From Nonomuraea antri (GTDB lineage Bacteria > Actinomycetota > Actinomycetes > Streptosporangiales > Streptosporangiaceae): DNA of 64,000 nucleotides. Of this stretch, positions 54,944 to 63,776 are shown one piece after another. A program made the position numbers and the translations under genes. The stretch's first letter is position 1; every line of letters begins with the position of its first letter. The DNA lies in assembly GCF_013283785.1 (NCBI RefSeq), contig NZ_JABCPZ010000020.1, positions 1 through 64,000 on the forward strand, written 5' to 3'. The notes below the pieces were generated by a model. It was not told the DNA's origin. It did no database searches and saw only the letters and a list, made by a program, of their open reading frames with translations.

Positions 54944-55482
54944 GGGGCTGGGCCTGGTTCGGCGAGAGCGTCTGGAGGCCACCGGTCTCTGGTGGTGCGG
55001 ATGCGAGATGCGCCACGGTCAGGGGCCGAGGAGGTCCTGCCATCATGCTGGACGGACGGTGGTGCGGACCATCAGCGGCCCAGTCGCCGACCGCCCTCGC
55101 CGCGGACATGTGGAGCATGAATCGTCGCCCAGTTCGATACTGCTCTGGTTGTCCTGAGGTGCCCCGTCGTCCTGGTCGGTCCAGCATTTCGCAGGCGGAG
55201 CCGTACACTTGATCGACTGGTGGACCCGCCTCCGGAAGATCATTAGCCGGAATGGGTACGACTTCTGTGATCAGTGTTGAGAATGCCTTGATGCGGTTCG
55301 TGTCGCAGATAACTTGCTGGGTTGGGCGAAGAAGGTCGAGTAGTGGTCAAATTTAGTTCGATTTCAATGCAGGAAGTTCGTGGGATGGCAGGTATTTATC
55401 GCGAGCGCTCATGGGGCTGACGCAGCAGAATTGTCCTCATGTCTTTACATTTGATTTTCTGAATGAGATAATTGAATTGCCG
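54944..55482. other. Intergenic stretch before the octamer tract
   Basis: No supported gene with a known family. From about 55300 the sequence is AT-richer than elsewhere (TTACATTTGATTTTC region) and probably holds the promoter of the GT-like gene 2. An ATG at 55411 opens a frame that reads MGLTQQNCPHVFTFDFL and enters the tandem tract. Confidence 0.4.
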
Positions 55483-55610
55483 CCACGCGACCACGCGACC
55501 ACGCGACCACGCGACCACGCGACCACGCGACCACGCGACCACGCGACCACGCGACCACGCGACCACGCGACCACGCGACCACGCGACCACGCGACCACGC
55601 GACCACGCGA
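55483..55610 (+). repeat. Sixteen copies of an 8-bp repeat just before the GT-like gene 2
   Basis: CCACGCGA is repeated 16 times exactly over 128 bp, ending 15 bp before the GTG start at 55626. The unit changes frame with each copy. A frame open from ATG 55411 runs through the tract (repeating PRDHATTR) and at the present copy number is out of frame with the gene; losing one unit or gaining two would fuse it in frame. Length changes would also alter promoter-to-start spacing. Confidence 0.95.
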
Positions 55611-55625
55611 TAGGGGTGGGCCTTC

Positions 55626-57299
55626 GTGGCTGATGGAGCTTCGGTGTCACCAAGGCCGCCCCTGGCAGGCGGCCGTTGGCAGACTCTTGCCGCGCAGAGG
55701 GTGGTTCTGGCGGTCGTCCGTACCTTCACCTCGGCGATCCGGCTGATAGACGCGCTGTCGATGTTCCGGGGCGACACTCGTGTCCAGGTTCTCTTCTCGA
55801 TCGATGAATCATCGGCGTTCAGCGGCGGCATCCATGCGTTGCTGGCCACGGCGGGTGCTCGCGTGATCTCCTGGGAGGAGGCGCAGGACCTGGAGTGCGA
55901 CGCTGTGATCACGGCAAGTGAGAACGTCGACCTACGCCATGCGGAAACGCCGGTCCTCGTGCTGCCGCACGGCATCGGCTTTCACAAAATGGTGCCGGAG
56001 TCCCGCTCCCGGGGAGAGCGGGTCTCGGGGCTGGTTCCTTCCCGGTATCGTCGGGGCCGAAAGGTCTGGATGGCGATATCCCATCCCGACCAGCGGGAGC
56101 AACTGCGCGAACTGAGCCCGGACGCCGCTGACCACTGTGTGTTGGTCGGGGATGTGACCTACGATCGTCTGATCGCGAGCCTGCCCCTCCGCGAGCACTT
56201 CCGCCACCTGCTGGGGATCGGCCCACACCAGCGGCTTGTGCTGATGACATCAACGTGGGGGGCAGACTCCCTGCTGGGAAGGAATCCCGGCCTACCGGCG
56301 AAGGCACTCGGCCAGCTCCCGATCGATGAGTATCGGGTGGCTCTGGTGACGCACCCCAACATCGTCTCCTGGCACGGGGCCTTCCATCTCCAGCAGGTCC
56401 TGGCTGACGCCGATGACATGGGCCTGATACGGATTCCGCCGACGCAGGGATGGCAGGCAGCACTGATCGCCGCTGACTGCATCATCGGCGATCACGGATC
56501 AGTCACCCTCTACGGTGCGGCGATCGACCGGCCCTTGCTGCTCTCAGGAGCCAGCGACGAGACGATCACGGGCACACCGCCCGACCGGTTGCGCACCCTG
56601 GTGCCCGTCTTTCGCGATGACCGGCCGATCAAAGATCAAATCGCTCAAGCCATCGAAGGCCACCGCACAGGCGCTCTGAACGAGATCAGCAACGGGATGT
56701 TCGCCCTGCACGGCCAGGCCACCGCGGAACTACGTCGTTTCACGTACGAACTGCTGAAGCTGCCCGAGCTCGATCACCCGCCATCCGTACGCGCCGTCGA
56801 CGCTCCGACACCTGGCCACACCAACCCTCGATCCTTCATCATCCACTCCCGCGGAAACGCGAAAACAGGCATCTCCATCTGGCGGTATCCCACGCGAGGT
56901 GACCAGCGCCGCACCGAGATGCCCGGCCTGTACCGGCATCTGGCCTGCTACGAGGACGAGCCGGATCGGCTGCTGGTGAGCAATGCCTCGGTGGTCGCCC
57001 GGCACCGGGTCTCCGGCGAGACGGACGCGCATCGGTGGATCAGCCAGATCCTGGATCACTACCCGGGTTCGCTGATGGGCGTGGCCGCGACACGTAACGG
57101 CATCGTGAGCGGCATGCGAGACGGGCAGAGGATCCTCGCCTCTCTCGTGGACGGGCAGCCTGACGACCCGCTGCTGGCAGCGGCGGTCGTCTACACCTGC
57201 TGGCGAGAAGGTCGGATCCCGGACGGCCCGGTGACGGTCCAGCTGGGCACCGTCAGAAGGCCCTTGCGCCTGGTGAATGTCACGCCTGCCGCTCGCTGA
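55626..57299 (+). CDS. GT-B-fold CDP-glycerol-glycerophosphotransferase-like protein 2
   Basis: A 557-residue protein from GTG 55626 with a GGGGTGGG stretch upstream. Paralogue of 52469-54184: VLVLPHGIGFHKM, RLVLMTSTWGADSLLG, ALVTHPNIVSWHGAFH and IIGDHGSVTLYGAAIDRPLLL occur in the same order. The last block marks the nucleotide-binding site of the GT-B group. Homologues in actinomycetes carry misleading names. A role in wall teichoic-type polymer or in signalling by nucleotide-sugar is possible, but not shown. Convergent with STAND NTPase 2 (20-bp overlap). Confidence 0.65.
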   Translation: MADGASVSPRPPLAGGRWQTLAAQRVVLAVVRTFTSAIRLIDALSMFRGDTRVQVLFSIDESSAFSGGIHALLATAGARVISWEEAQDLECDAVITASENVDLRHAETPVLVLPHGIGFHKMVPESRSRGERVSGLVPSRYRRGRKVWMAISHPDQREQLRELSPDAADHCVLVGDVTYDRLIASLPLREHFRHLLGIGPHQRLVLMTSTWGADSLLGRNPGLPAKALGQLPIDEYRVALVTHPNIVSWHGAFHLQQVLADADDMGLIRIPPTQGWQAALIAADCIIGDHGSVTLYGAAIDRPLLLSGASDETITGTPPDRLRTLVPVFRDDRPIKDQIAQAIEGHRTGALNEISNGMFALHGQATAELRRFTYELLKLPELDHPPSVRAVDAPTPGHTNPRSFIIHSRGNAKTGISIWRYPTRGDQRRTEMPGLYRHLACYEDEPDRLLVSNASVVARHRVSGETDAHRWISQILDHYPGSLMGVAATRNGIVSGMRDGQRILASLVDGQPDDPLLAAAVVYTCWREGRIPDGPVTVQLGTVRRPLRLVNVTPAAR

Positions 57300-59496
57300 G
57301 TCGGGCGGCGACGACGTCCGCCTCAGGGTGCCCGGCCCGGTGGTAGATGCTCCATGCGGCCCGCAGATGCTCGCGGGCACGCTCCTCGTCCCCCTGCTGA
57401 CCGGCAAGGCCGGCCAGCAGGACCTCGGCCTCGGCGGCGTAGTGCAGTCCTCCCAGCTCCTGCGCCGCCCGCTGCAAGATCGCTCTTGCTTCGTCGTACG
57501 CGCCTGCTTCCGCAAGGGCAGCACCGCGATCGATGCTCACGCGGGCCCTCATCCGGCCGTCCCCCAGCCACGTCAGAAGGTCTTCAGCCTGGTTCAGGGC
57601 ATCAGCCGACCGCCGGGGCTGACCCAGCCGCCGCAGGGTACGGCCGCAGAAGTACAGCGTGAGCGCGACGCCCCGCCATTCCTCAGCCTGAATGTTGAGA
57701 TCCAGCGCTCGCTGATAGGCGGCGAACGCCGCCTCGGGCTGCTCTCGGTCGAGATATCGGCCACGGAACTCCCACGCTGACGCCTGAAGGACGACATCGC
57801 CGCCTCGTTGTGCCAGCTCGACGGCCTGACGAGACTCGGCGTCGGCCCGGTCCCAATCGTTCTGGTCGGCGTAGGCGCGGGAGACCAGCATGCGCAAGCG
57901 GGCCTCGGCCCGCTCGTTACCCGTACGGCGCGCCGCTTCGATGCCGATCGTGCTGGTCGTGATCCAGTCGCCGAGGTGACGATGGTTGAGGTAATAGCCC
58001 GTCAGCACCTCGGCCAGCTGCCACGCCCGCTCGTCAAGGCCGGCTGCTACGGCTGTCCGAACCACGTCGGTCAGATTGGGCCGCTCCGCATCCAGCCACG
58101 CCAGGGCCGAGTCGCGTCCGCCGAACGGCTCCGTCTGATCCCGGACCTGCCGCACGTCGGCGATCAGAGTCCGTTCACCCATGATGGCGTGGACGGCCTG
58201 GGCTACCCGGCTCAGGCAATGATCGACGAACTGCTGACTGATCGCCTCCCTGCGCTCCTGGGGGATCTCCTGGGCACGCTCGGCGGCGTGCAACCGGATC
58301 AGCTCGTGGAACTGGAAACGGTCCCGGGAATGGGGCGTCATCAGGCGGCTCTGCGCCAGGAGGTCGAGGCACTGTCGTGCCTGCTGAACGCTGATGGTCG
58401 CGGCCGCGGCGGCCGACTCGGCCGAGACGATCGGCCCGGGCAGCAAGCCCAAGACGCGATACAGGTACTGCACAGGCTCAGGAAGACGCTCATACGCCGC
58501 GCTGAAGGTGGAGGACACGATCGGCTTGCCTCCCAAGCTCAAGCCCGCCAGCCGTCGGCGTTCGTCAGCGAGTTCCGCTTCGAGATCGCCCAGGTCCATA
58601 CCAGGAGTGCTCGCCACGCGTCCGGCCGCGACGCAGATGGCCAGCGGCAGCCCGGCGCAGAGCCGAACCAGCGCACCTGCCGTGGAGGACCGCGCCACCT
58701 TCTCCGACATCCCGGAAACAGCGGCGAACAGCACGAGGCTGTTTGTCTCGTCCAACCGTGTCACGTCGAAGAAGACAGCGCCGCTGCCGTGCAGCTCCGT
58801 CAAATCATGATGGGTGGTGGCCAGGAGAAGGCTGCCGTCCGCCTTCGGTGTCAAGGCGCGAACCTGAGCGGCCTCGGTCGCGTTCTCCACTACGACCAGG
58901 ACAGGGCGGCGTGCCGTCCTAGCCCGCAAGCAGTTGGCTCGCGCAGCCAGGCTGGCCGGCACGAAGGCATCGGCCACCCCCAGCGAACTGAGACAAGCCG
59001 CGATCATCCCGCCGATGTCCGCGCGACCATAGCTCGCCCCGAAGTGATCGCAATCGACATAAAGATCACCACCAGGGAACCGCTCCCGCGCCTGCCGTGC
59101 ATACCATCGTGCCGCCGCCCGCTTGCCCACACCGGGCGGGCCAGTGAGCACCACGACTCGAGGTGGGTGGCTTGGGTCCGCGACTGTGACCTCGATCGCC
59201 GCAAGTACATCGTGCCGATCCACGAAACCGCTGGTCGGTGAGGGCGTGGTTCGAGGAGTCTCCGGCCCGTTGTCGACGAGTCGAATGTCCCCGAACACGT
59301 TCCCCGCCACCTGTACTACGTTCCTGGCCTGGGCATCTCCGCCGAACTGGTTGCCACGCCGCAGGTTCTCGCCTTCGGAGCGCTCGGCATCGTGCACACC
59401 CCACCTCAGCTCATGATCGCTCTTGGTCAAGGTATCGCCTGGACCGGCGTTCGACAGCCGAGATGACAAGGTTTCGCCGGTCGCTTCGCCAGGCAT
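57280..59496 (-). CDS. STAND NTPase 2 (NB-ARC-like) with N-terminal amyloid-like motif and TPRs
   Basis: A 738-residue protein from ATG 59496 (GGAG about ten bases upstream); the frame stays open to 59595. Residues 58-74 are RNVVQVAGNVFGDIRLV, the same kind of Gln-centred motif as in STAND 1. Walker A GPPGVGKRAA at 119-128 (Lys present, the usual Thr replaced by Arg); Walker B RPVLVVVENA; sensor SLLLATTHHDL; CAGLPLAICVAAGRV; winged helix LLPGPIVSAES. TPR-like repeats occupy the last 250 residues (AFAAYQRALDLNIQAEE, RRSADALNQAEDLL). The odd Walker A could reduce hydrolysis. Confidence 0.8.
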   Translation of the reverse strand: MPGEATGETLSSRLSNAGPGDTLTKSDHELRWGVHDAERSEGENLRRGNQFGGDAQARNVVQVAGNVFGDIRLVDNGPETPRTTPSPTSGFVDRHDVLAAIEVTVADPSHPPRVVVLTGPPGVGKRAAARWYARQARERFPGGDLYVDCDHFGASYGRADIGGMIAACLSSLGVADAFVPASLAARANCLRARTARRPVLVVVENATEAAQVRALTPKADGSLLLATTHHDLTELHGSGAVFFDVTRLDETNSLVLFAAVSGMSEKVARSSTAGALVRLCAGLPLAICVAAGRVASTPGMDLGDLEAELADERRRLAGLSLGGKPIVSSTFSAAYERLPEPVQYLYRVLGLLPGPIVSAESAAAAATISVQQARQCLDLLAQSRLMTPHSRDRFQFHELIRLHAAERAQEIPQERREAISQQFVDHCLSRVAQAVHAIMGERTLIADVRQVRDQTEPFGGRDSALAWLDAERPNLTDVVRTAVAAGLDERAWQLAEVLTGYYLNHRHLGDWITTSTIGIEAARRTGNERAEARLRMLVSRAYADQNDWDRADAESRQAVELAQRGGDVVLQASAWEFRGRYLDREQPEAAFAAYQRALDLNIQAEEWRGVALTLYFCGRTLRRLGQPRRSADALNQAEDLLTWLGDGRMRARVSIDRGAALAEAGAYDEARAILQRAAQELGGLHYAAEAEVLLAGLAGQQGDEERAREHLRAAWSIYHRAGHPEADVVAARLSERQA

Positions 59497-59558
59497 ACGT
59501 CGTTCGCTCCACACAGTCAACCCTCGGGCTGAGGTGCAACGCGCCAGCTTGAACACCA

Positions 59559-59589
59559 CGACCCCGCCCGAGCATCCTCGGCGGGGTCG
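59559..59589. terminator. Hairpin terminator between STAND 2 and the fasciclin genes
   Basis: CGACCCCGCC (59559-59568) and GGCGGGGTCG (59580-59589) form a perfect 10-bp stem with an 11-base loop, with TTTC following on the plus side. On the minus strand it lies downstream of the fasciclin gene and upstream of the STAND gene. Confidence 0.6.
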
Positions 59590-59713
59590 TTTCATGCCCG
59601 GCCATACTCAATGTCGGTGTCGCCTTCATCAACATCTTGAGTGACCGCTCACAGTGGTGCGGCCCCTTCGTCCCGGCCCTCCGCTGAAGGGGCGCGGCGA
59701 GCCGGCCCGAGGG

Positions 59714-60382
59714 TCACTTCTTGGGCATGAGCACGGTGTCGATGATGTAGACGGTGGCGTTGCGGGTGGCCACGTTGCCGCACACCACGTCGGCGTCGCC
59801 GATCGTGTAGTCCTGGCCGGATCCCGTCGTGGTGATCTTGCCGCCCTGCAGGGTGGTGAAGGAGCCGCTTTCCAGGTCGGCGGGGGTCTTGCGCCCGGGA
59901 ACGACGTGGTAGGTGAGGATATCGGTCAGAGTCTTCTTGTCGGCCAGCACCTTGTCCAACGTCTTCTTGTCGATCTTGGAGAAGGCGTCGTTGGTCGGGG
60001 CGAAGACGGTGATGCCGTCGGTGGAGTTGAGGGTGTCGGCCAGGCCCGCCTTCTGCACCGCGGCGACGAGGGTGGACAGGATCGGGTTGTGGGAGGCGGC
60101 TGTGGCGACCGGGTCGGCGGCCATACCGGTGAAGCTGCCCTTGCCGGTGGCGGGAACGGCTGAGCAGGCCATGCCGAACGGCGCGTCAGCGGCGCGCTCG
60201 CCGGTGGAGCCGGCGGAGCCGGTGGCCATCGGGGCGCTGCTGGCGGGGGCCGGGGTGGTGCTGCTGGCGGAAGGGGCCGCGCTGGTGCCGGCGCTGGTGT
60301 CACCACCGGCGCCGCAGGCGGTCAGCGACACGGCCAGGGTCAGCAGGGGCACAGCGGCGGTCAGGCGCTTGTTCGTGATCAT
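59714..60382 (-). CDS. Fasciclin-domain lipoprotein
   Basis: A 222-residue protein with signal peptide and lipobox (LTLAVSLTACGAGG, Cys 23), a Ser/Thr/Ala/Pro linker, then one fasciclin (FAS1) domain: LVAAVQKAGLADTLN, ITVFAPTNDAFSKID, DILTYHVVPGRKTP and the terminal VYIIDTVLMP. It resembles mycobacterial MPT83. FAS1 proteins are surface adhesion or matrix proteins. It and its neighbour are near-duplicates and lie downstream of the SigK-RskA pair, which controls mpt83/mpt70 in mycobacteria. Confidence 0.9.
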   Translation of the reverse strand: MITNKRLTAAVPLLTLAVSLTACGAGGDTSAGTSAAPSASSTTPAPASSAPMATGSAGSTGERAADAPFGMACSAVPATGKGSFTGMAADPVATAASHNPILSTLVAAVQKAGLADTLNSTDGITVFAPTNDAFSKIDKKTLDKVLADKKTLTDILTYHVVPGRKTPADLESGSFTTLQGGKITTTGSGQDYTIGDADVVCGNVATRNATVYIIDTVLMPKK

Positions 60383-60575
60383 GTGCGTGGGTTCCTTTTC
60401 CGAGGTGAGGCAGGGGCGAGTGAAAGGGGTAAGCGGGCGTTGCGGATGACTGATGGACGGCGGCGATCAGGTCCTGTGCGGGAAGAACAGGCCCTGAGGC
60501 CATCGACGTGGCCGGCTCGCCTGCTTCGCGCTGACGGAGGGTGGGCCCGCCAGTGCGGCGGGCCCGAGAGGGCGG

Positions 60576-61211
60576 CTACCGGGTGGGCATGAGCACGGTG
60601 TCGATGATGTAGACGGTGGCGTTGCGGGTGGCCACGTTGCCGCAGACCACTCTGGCGTTGTTGACCTTGTAGGTGGTGCCGGAGCCGCGGGTGGCGACCG
60701 TGCCGCCCTGCAAGGTGGCGAAGCGGCCGCGTCGCAGGTCGGCCGGGGTCTTACGGCCGGCGACGACGTGGTGGGTGAGGATGGCGGTCAGCGTCTTCTT
60801 GTCGGCCAGGACCTTGGCGAGGGTCTTCTTGGGGATCTTGGCGAACGCCTGGTTGGTGGGTGCGAAGACGGTGATGCCGCCGGCCCCGTTGAGTGTGTCG
60901 GTCAGGCCGGCCTTCTGCACCGCGGCGACGAGGGTGGACAGGGCGGGGTTGTGGGAGGCGGCGGTGGCGACCGGGTCGGCGGCCATGCCGGCGAAGCTGC
61001 CCTTGCCGGTTCGGGGCACGGCCGAGCAGCCGGGGCCGAAGGGCCGCCGGGCGGTCATCGGCTGCGCGGCGGCGGCCCAGGACACGCCGCTGGCAGCGGT
61101 GTCGGCGTGCCGGGGGGAGGCGAGCGCGGCCGAGCCGGTACCGGATAGCGAGACGGCCATTGCGCCGGCCATGGCCAGGATCGGCAGTCCGGCGGCATGA
61201 CGAGTGTTCAT
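60576..61211 (-). CDS. Secreted fasciclin-domain protein
   Basis: A 211-residue protein with a signal peptide without lipobox (LAMAGAMAVSLSGTGSAALA), then a FAS1 domain nearly identical in layout to that at 59714: ITVFAPTNQAFAKIP, ILTHHVVAGRKTPADL, VYIIDTVLMP. This lipid-anchored and secreted pair mirrors MPT83/MPT70. Both copies share a CSAVP...GKGSF entry and a conserved Cys near the end (VVCGNV). Confidence 0.9.
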   Translation of the reverse strand: MNTRHAAGLPILAMAGAMAVSLSGTGSAALASPRHADTAASGVSWAAAAQPMTARRPFGPGCSAVPRTGKGSFAGMAADPVATAASHNPALSTLVAAVQKAGLTDTLNGAGGITVFAPTNQAFAKIPKKTLAKVLADKKTLTAILTHHVVAGRKTPADLRRGRFATLQGGTVATRGSGTTYKVNNARVVCGNVATRNATVYIIDTVLMPTR

Positions 61212-61253
61212 GATGCTCCCTGTGTTCGGTGGATGGGATCGTTGAGGGGGAGT

Positions 61254-62897
61254 TCAGGTGACGGTCACCAGGACCGTGTGCCAGCCGGTGGCGCCGTCCG
61301 GGATCGGCGGGACCCTCTGGGCGGGCTGAGTGTGACCGGCCGCGTCGGTGGCGCGAACCTCCAGCCGGTGCTGTCCAGAGGTGGCCTGCCAGGTCGTGCG
61401 CCACTGCCGCCAGGTGTCGAGCCCGGCGCAGGCCGCCAGGTCGGCCAGGCGCCAGGCGCCGCCGTCCACGCGCACCTCGACGGCGGCGATGCCGCGGTGC
61501 TGCGCCCAGGCGGTGCCGGCGACGGTGACCGGACCGGCGGGTATCTCGGCGAACGGCTTGGGCACCTCGATGCGGGAGGCGGTCTTGATCGGCGCACGTT
61601 CGGCCCAGCCGCGTCGGGTCCAGTACGCCCGCTCGTCGGCGAAGCGGGTGAGCTTGAGGTCGGTGACCCATTTGGTGGCCGAGACGTAGCCGTACAGGCC
61701 CGGCACGATCATCCGCGCAGGGAAGCCGTGCGCGGGCGGCAGCGGGGCGCCGTTCATCGCGATGGCCAGCAGCGCGTCCCGGCCGTCCAGCACCGGCTCC
61801 AGCGCGGTGGAGGAGCTCCAGCCGTCCGCGGAGCGGGACAGGATCTGATCGGCCCCGGCCTGGATGCCGGCCTCGCGCAGCAGCGCGGCCAGATCTGCGC
61901 CGAGCCAGCGGGCGTTTCCCGCATACGGGCCGCCGACCTCGTTGGAGACACAGGTCAGGGTGATGTCGCGCTCGCTCAGCGGCCGGGCCAGCAGGTCGTT
62001 GAAGGACAGTTCGATCGGGCGGTCGACCAGGCCGTGGATGCGCAGCGTCCACTCCTGGTGCGGCACGCGCGGCACGATCAGCGCGGTGTCGACCCGGTAG
62101 AAGGCGTCGTTGGGGGTGGTGAACGGGCTCAGCCCCGGCACCCTCAGCCCCACGCCCGGCGCGAGCGGCCGAGCCGGGTCGGCGGGAGAGGGCAGCACCA
62201 AGGTACGACCGTCAGCCGACGCCTGCCGGGTGGAGGTGATCGCCCGGCCGGCGCCGCCGGTCAGGACGGCCGCCCCGAGCACGACGGCGCCGCGAGTGAG
62301 CAGCGCCCGCCGGTCGGCGGCCGGCACCGGTACCGGCGGCTGGACGGGATGGCCGTAGCGCACCAGGTCGCCCAGCGTGATGCGGACATCATGCCTACGC
62401 AGCGGCAGGCGCCGGGTGGCCAGCAGGGCGAAGGCACCGCACGCCGCCCCCATCGCTGCGGGCAGCACGTCCACCGGATCCGCTGCCGGCCGTGACAGCG
62501 CCGCGGCCCCGGCGAGCGCCGCGAGCCCGGCCAGGGCCGCGATGGCCAGACGCGGTCGCCGGGGCGCGGCTGTTCCGATGCCCGCCGACACGGCCACGAT
62601 CACTGCGGCCAGTGTCAGGAGCAGGACCGGCTTGTCGGCGGTGCCGAAGGTGCGGATGGCGAAAGCCTTCAGCCATGCCGGGCTCAGGTCGATGACCGCC
62701 GAGCCCACCGCGAGCAGCGGACCGGCCTGCGGCCGGCCGGCCAGTGCGGCGGTCAGCTCCGCCATCCCCAGTGCCAGCGCCGCGGCCGCCACGCCAAATG
62801 CCGCCGGCACGCTGGCATCCAGCCCGCCGGCACGGGGGGCTGGCGTCGGGGCCGGTGTGGGAGCCGCCCCGTCGTGGGCCGGTTTCTCAGCAGTCAC
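61254..62897 (-). CDS. Membrane molybdopterin-dependent oxidoreductase (sulfite-oxidase family)
   Basis: A 547-residue protein. The first ~210 residues contain about five membrane helices. The catalytic domain follows: SPFTTPNDAFYRVDT, ITLTCVSNEVGGPYAGN with the likely Mo-ligand Cys 316, FPARMIVPGLYGYVSAKW-type block and a C-terminal dimerisation domain (GTAWAQHRGIAAVEVRVDGG). It belongs to the YedY/sulfite-oxidase family, facing outside the membrane. Located between the anti-sigma and fasciclin genes, it may be part of the SigK regulon and handle envelope oxidation damage. Confidence 0.85.
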   Translation of the reverse strand: MTAEKPAHDGAAPTPAPTPAPRAGGLDASVPAAFGVAAAALALGMAELTAALAGRPQAGPLLAVGSAVIDLSPAWLKAFAIRTFGTADKPVLLLTLAAVIVAVSAGIGTAAPRRPRLAIAALAGLAALAGAAALSRPAADPVDVLPAAMGAACGAFALLATRRLPLRRHDVRITLGDLVRYGHPVQPPVPVPAADRRALLTRGAVVLGAAVLTGGAGRAITSTRQASADGRTLVLPSPADPARPLAPGVGLRVPGLSPFTTPNDAFYRVDTALIVPRVPHQEWTLRIHGLVDRPIELSFNDLLARPLSERDITLTCVSNEVGGPYAGNARWLGADLAALLREAGIQAGADQILSRSADGWSSSTALEPVLDGRDALLAIAMNGAPLPPAHGFPARMIVPGLYGYVSATKWVTDLKLTRFADERAYWTRRGWAERAPIKTASRIEVPKPFAEIPAGPVTVAGTAWAQHRGIAAVEVRVDGGAWRLADLAACAGLDTWRQWRTTWQATSGQHRLEVRATDAAGHTQPAQRVPPIPDGATGWHTVLVTVT

Positions 62898-62969
62898 AGC
62901 AGGGCTTCGGAGCCACGGCCGAAACGGATGGGTGCCCTTTCCTCGGCCGGCCGGTGCCGGGCGGGAAGG

Positions 62970-63776
62970 TCAGGCGGCGGGCAGGTCCACCAACAGCAAC
63001 GGCGTGCCGGTCGGCTGCCGTGACCCGCCGGCCGGCTCCACCGTCATCCCCACCTGGCCCGCACCGGCGCTGATGGCGGCGAGGACCGGTAGCGTGCCGC
63101 CGGAGCCACTGGAGGTCAGCAGCCCGGCCGAGGTGATCTGTCCCGGGGCGAGCTGCCACAACTGGTAGACGCGGCCCGCGGGCGGATCGCTCAGCCCGGC
63201 AGCCCAGAACACCAGCGCGCCCTGCGAGCGCGACAGCACTACCGTGCCCCTGCCGCTCCGCCCCGCCCCAGCGGACGGCGCGGTGGCCGGGGCGGCCAGG
63301 GCGGTGACCGTGCGGGCGTCATCTGCGCTCAGCACCGCGGCGATCCGCTGCTCCACGCGCCGAGCCTGCTCCAGTTCCTGACGTGCCTGCACCGTGCTCA
63401 CGCCGAGCCCGGCCAGCCCGGCCAGCACGGTCAGCACGGCCAGCGCCGCCGCCACGCTCACCGCCGCCGGCCAGGGCCGCCACGCCACACGCCACACACG
63501 CCTCGCGCGCGAGGCCGGCGGGACCTGCGGCGGCAGTTGACGCACTTGCTCGATCTCGGCCAGGACCCGTTCCCGCAGACCGGGTGGCGGCTCGGCCGCC
63601 ACCGCTGTGCCCAGGCGCGCGACCGTCTCGCCGAGCGTCGCCGTCTCCTGCGCGCACTCGGCGCACCCGGTCAGATGCCGTTCGAAACGGCGCCGCTCGC
63701 CCTCATCGTCGATGGCGCCTAGCGCGTAGGCACCCGCCAGGGTGTGCGGGTCGAACCTGCCCTCTCGTGTCTTCAT
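62970..63776 (-). CDS. rskA: Anti-sigma-K factor RskA
   Basis: A 268-residue protein: a zinc-binding anti-sigma domain at the N-terminus (RFERHLTGCAECAQE, H-x3-C-x2-C), a linker, one membrane helix (AALAVLTVLAGLAGLGV) and an outer RskA domain (VYQLWQLAPGQITSAGLL). It holds the ECF sigma factor at the membrane and is released by regulated proteolysis. It overlaps the sigma gene by 4 bp. Confidence 0.85.
   Translation of the reverse strand: MKTREGRFDPHTLAGAYALGAIDDEGERRRFERHLTGCAECAQETATLGETVARLGTAVAAEPPPGLRERVLAEIEQVRQLPPQVPPASRARRVWRVAWRPWPAAVSVAAALAVLTVLAGLAGLGVSTVQARQELEQARRVEQRIAAVLSADDARTVTALAAPATAPSAGAGRSGRGTVVLSRSQGALVFWAAGLSDPPAGRVYQLWQLAPGQITSAGLLTSSGSGGTLPVLAAISAGAGQVGMTVEPAGGSRQPTGTPLLLVDLPAA

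Noticed and set aside
55483-55610. CRISPR array
   Set aside because: The octamers are perfectly contiguous without spacers and no cas gene is present; it is a simple tandem repeat.
55445-55975. Minus-strand protein of repeating VVAWSRGR units
   Set aside because: It is only the translation of the tandem octamers and the antisense of the GT-like gene, with no ribosome site or family support.
61197-62495. 432-codon plus-strand ORF antisense to the molybdopterin oxidoreductase
   Set aside because: It is an antisense shadow of a well-supported gene; its composition is that of reversed high-GC codons.
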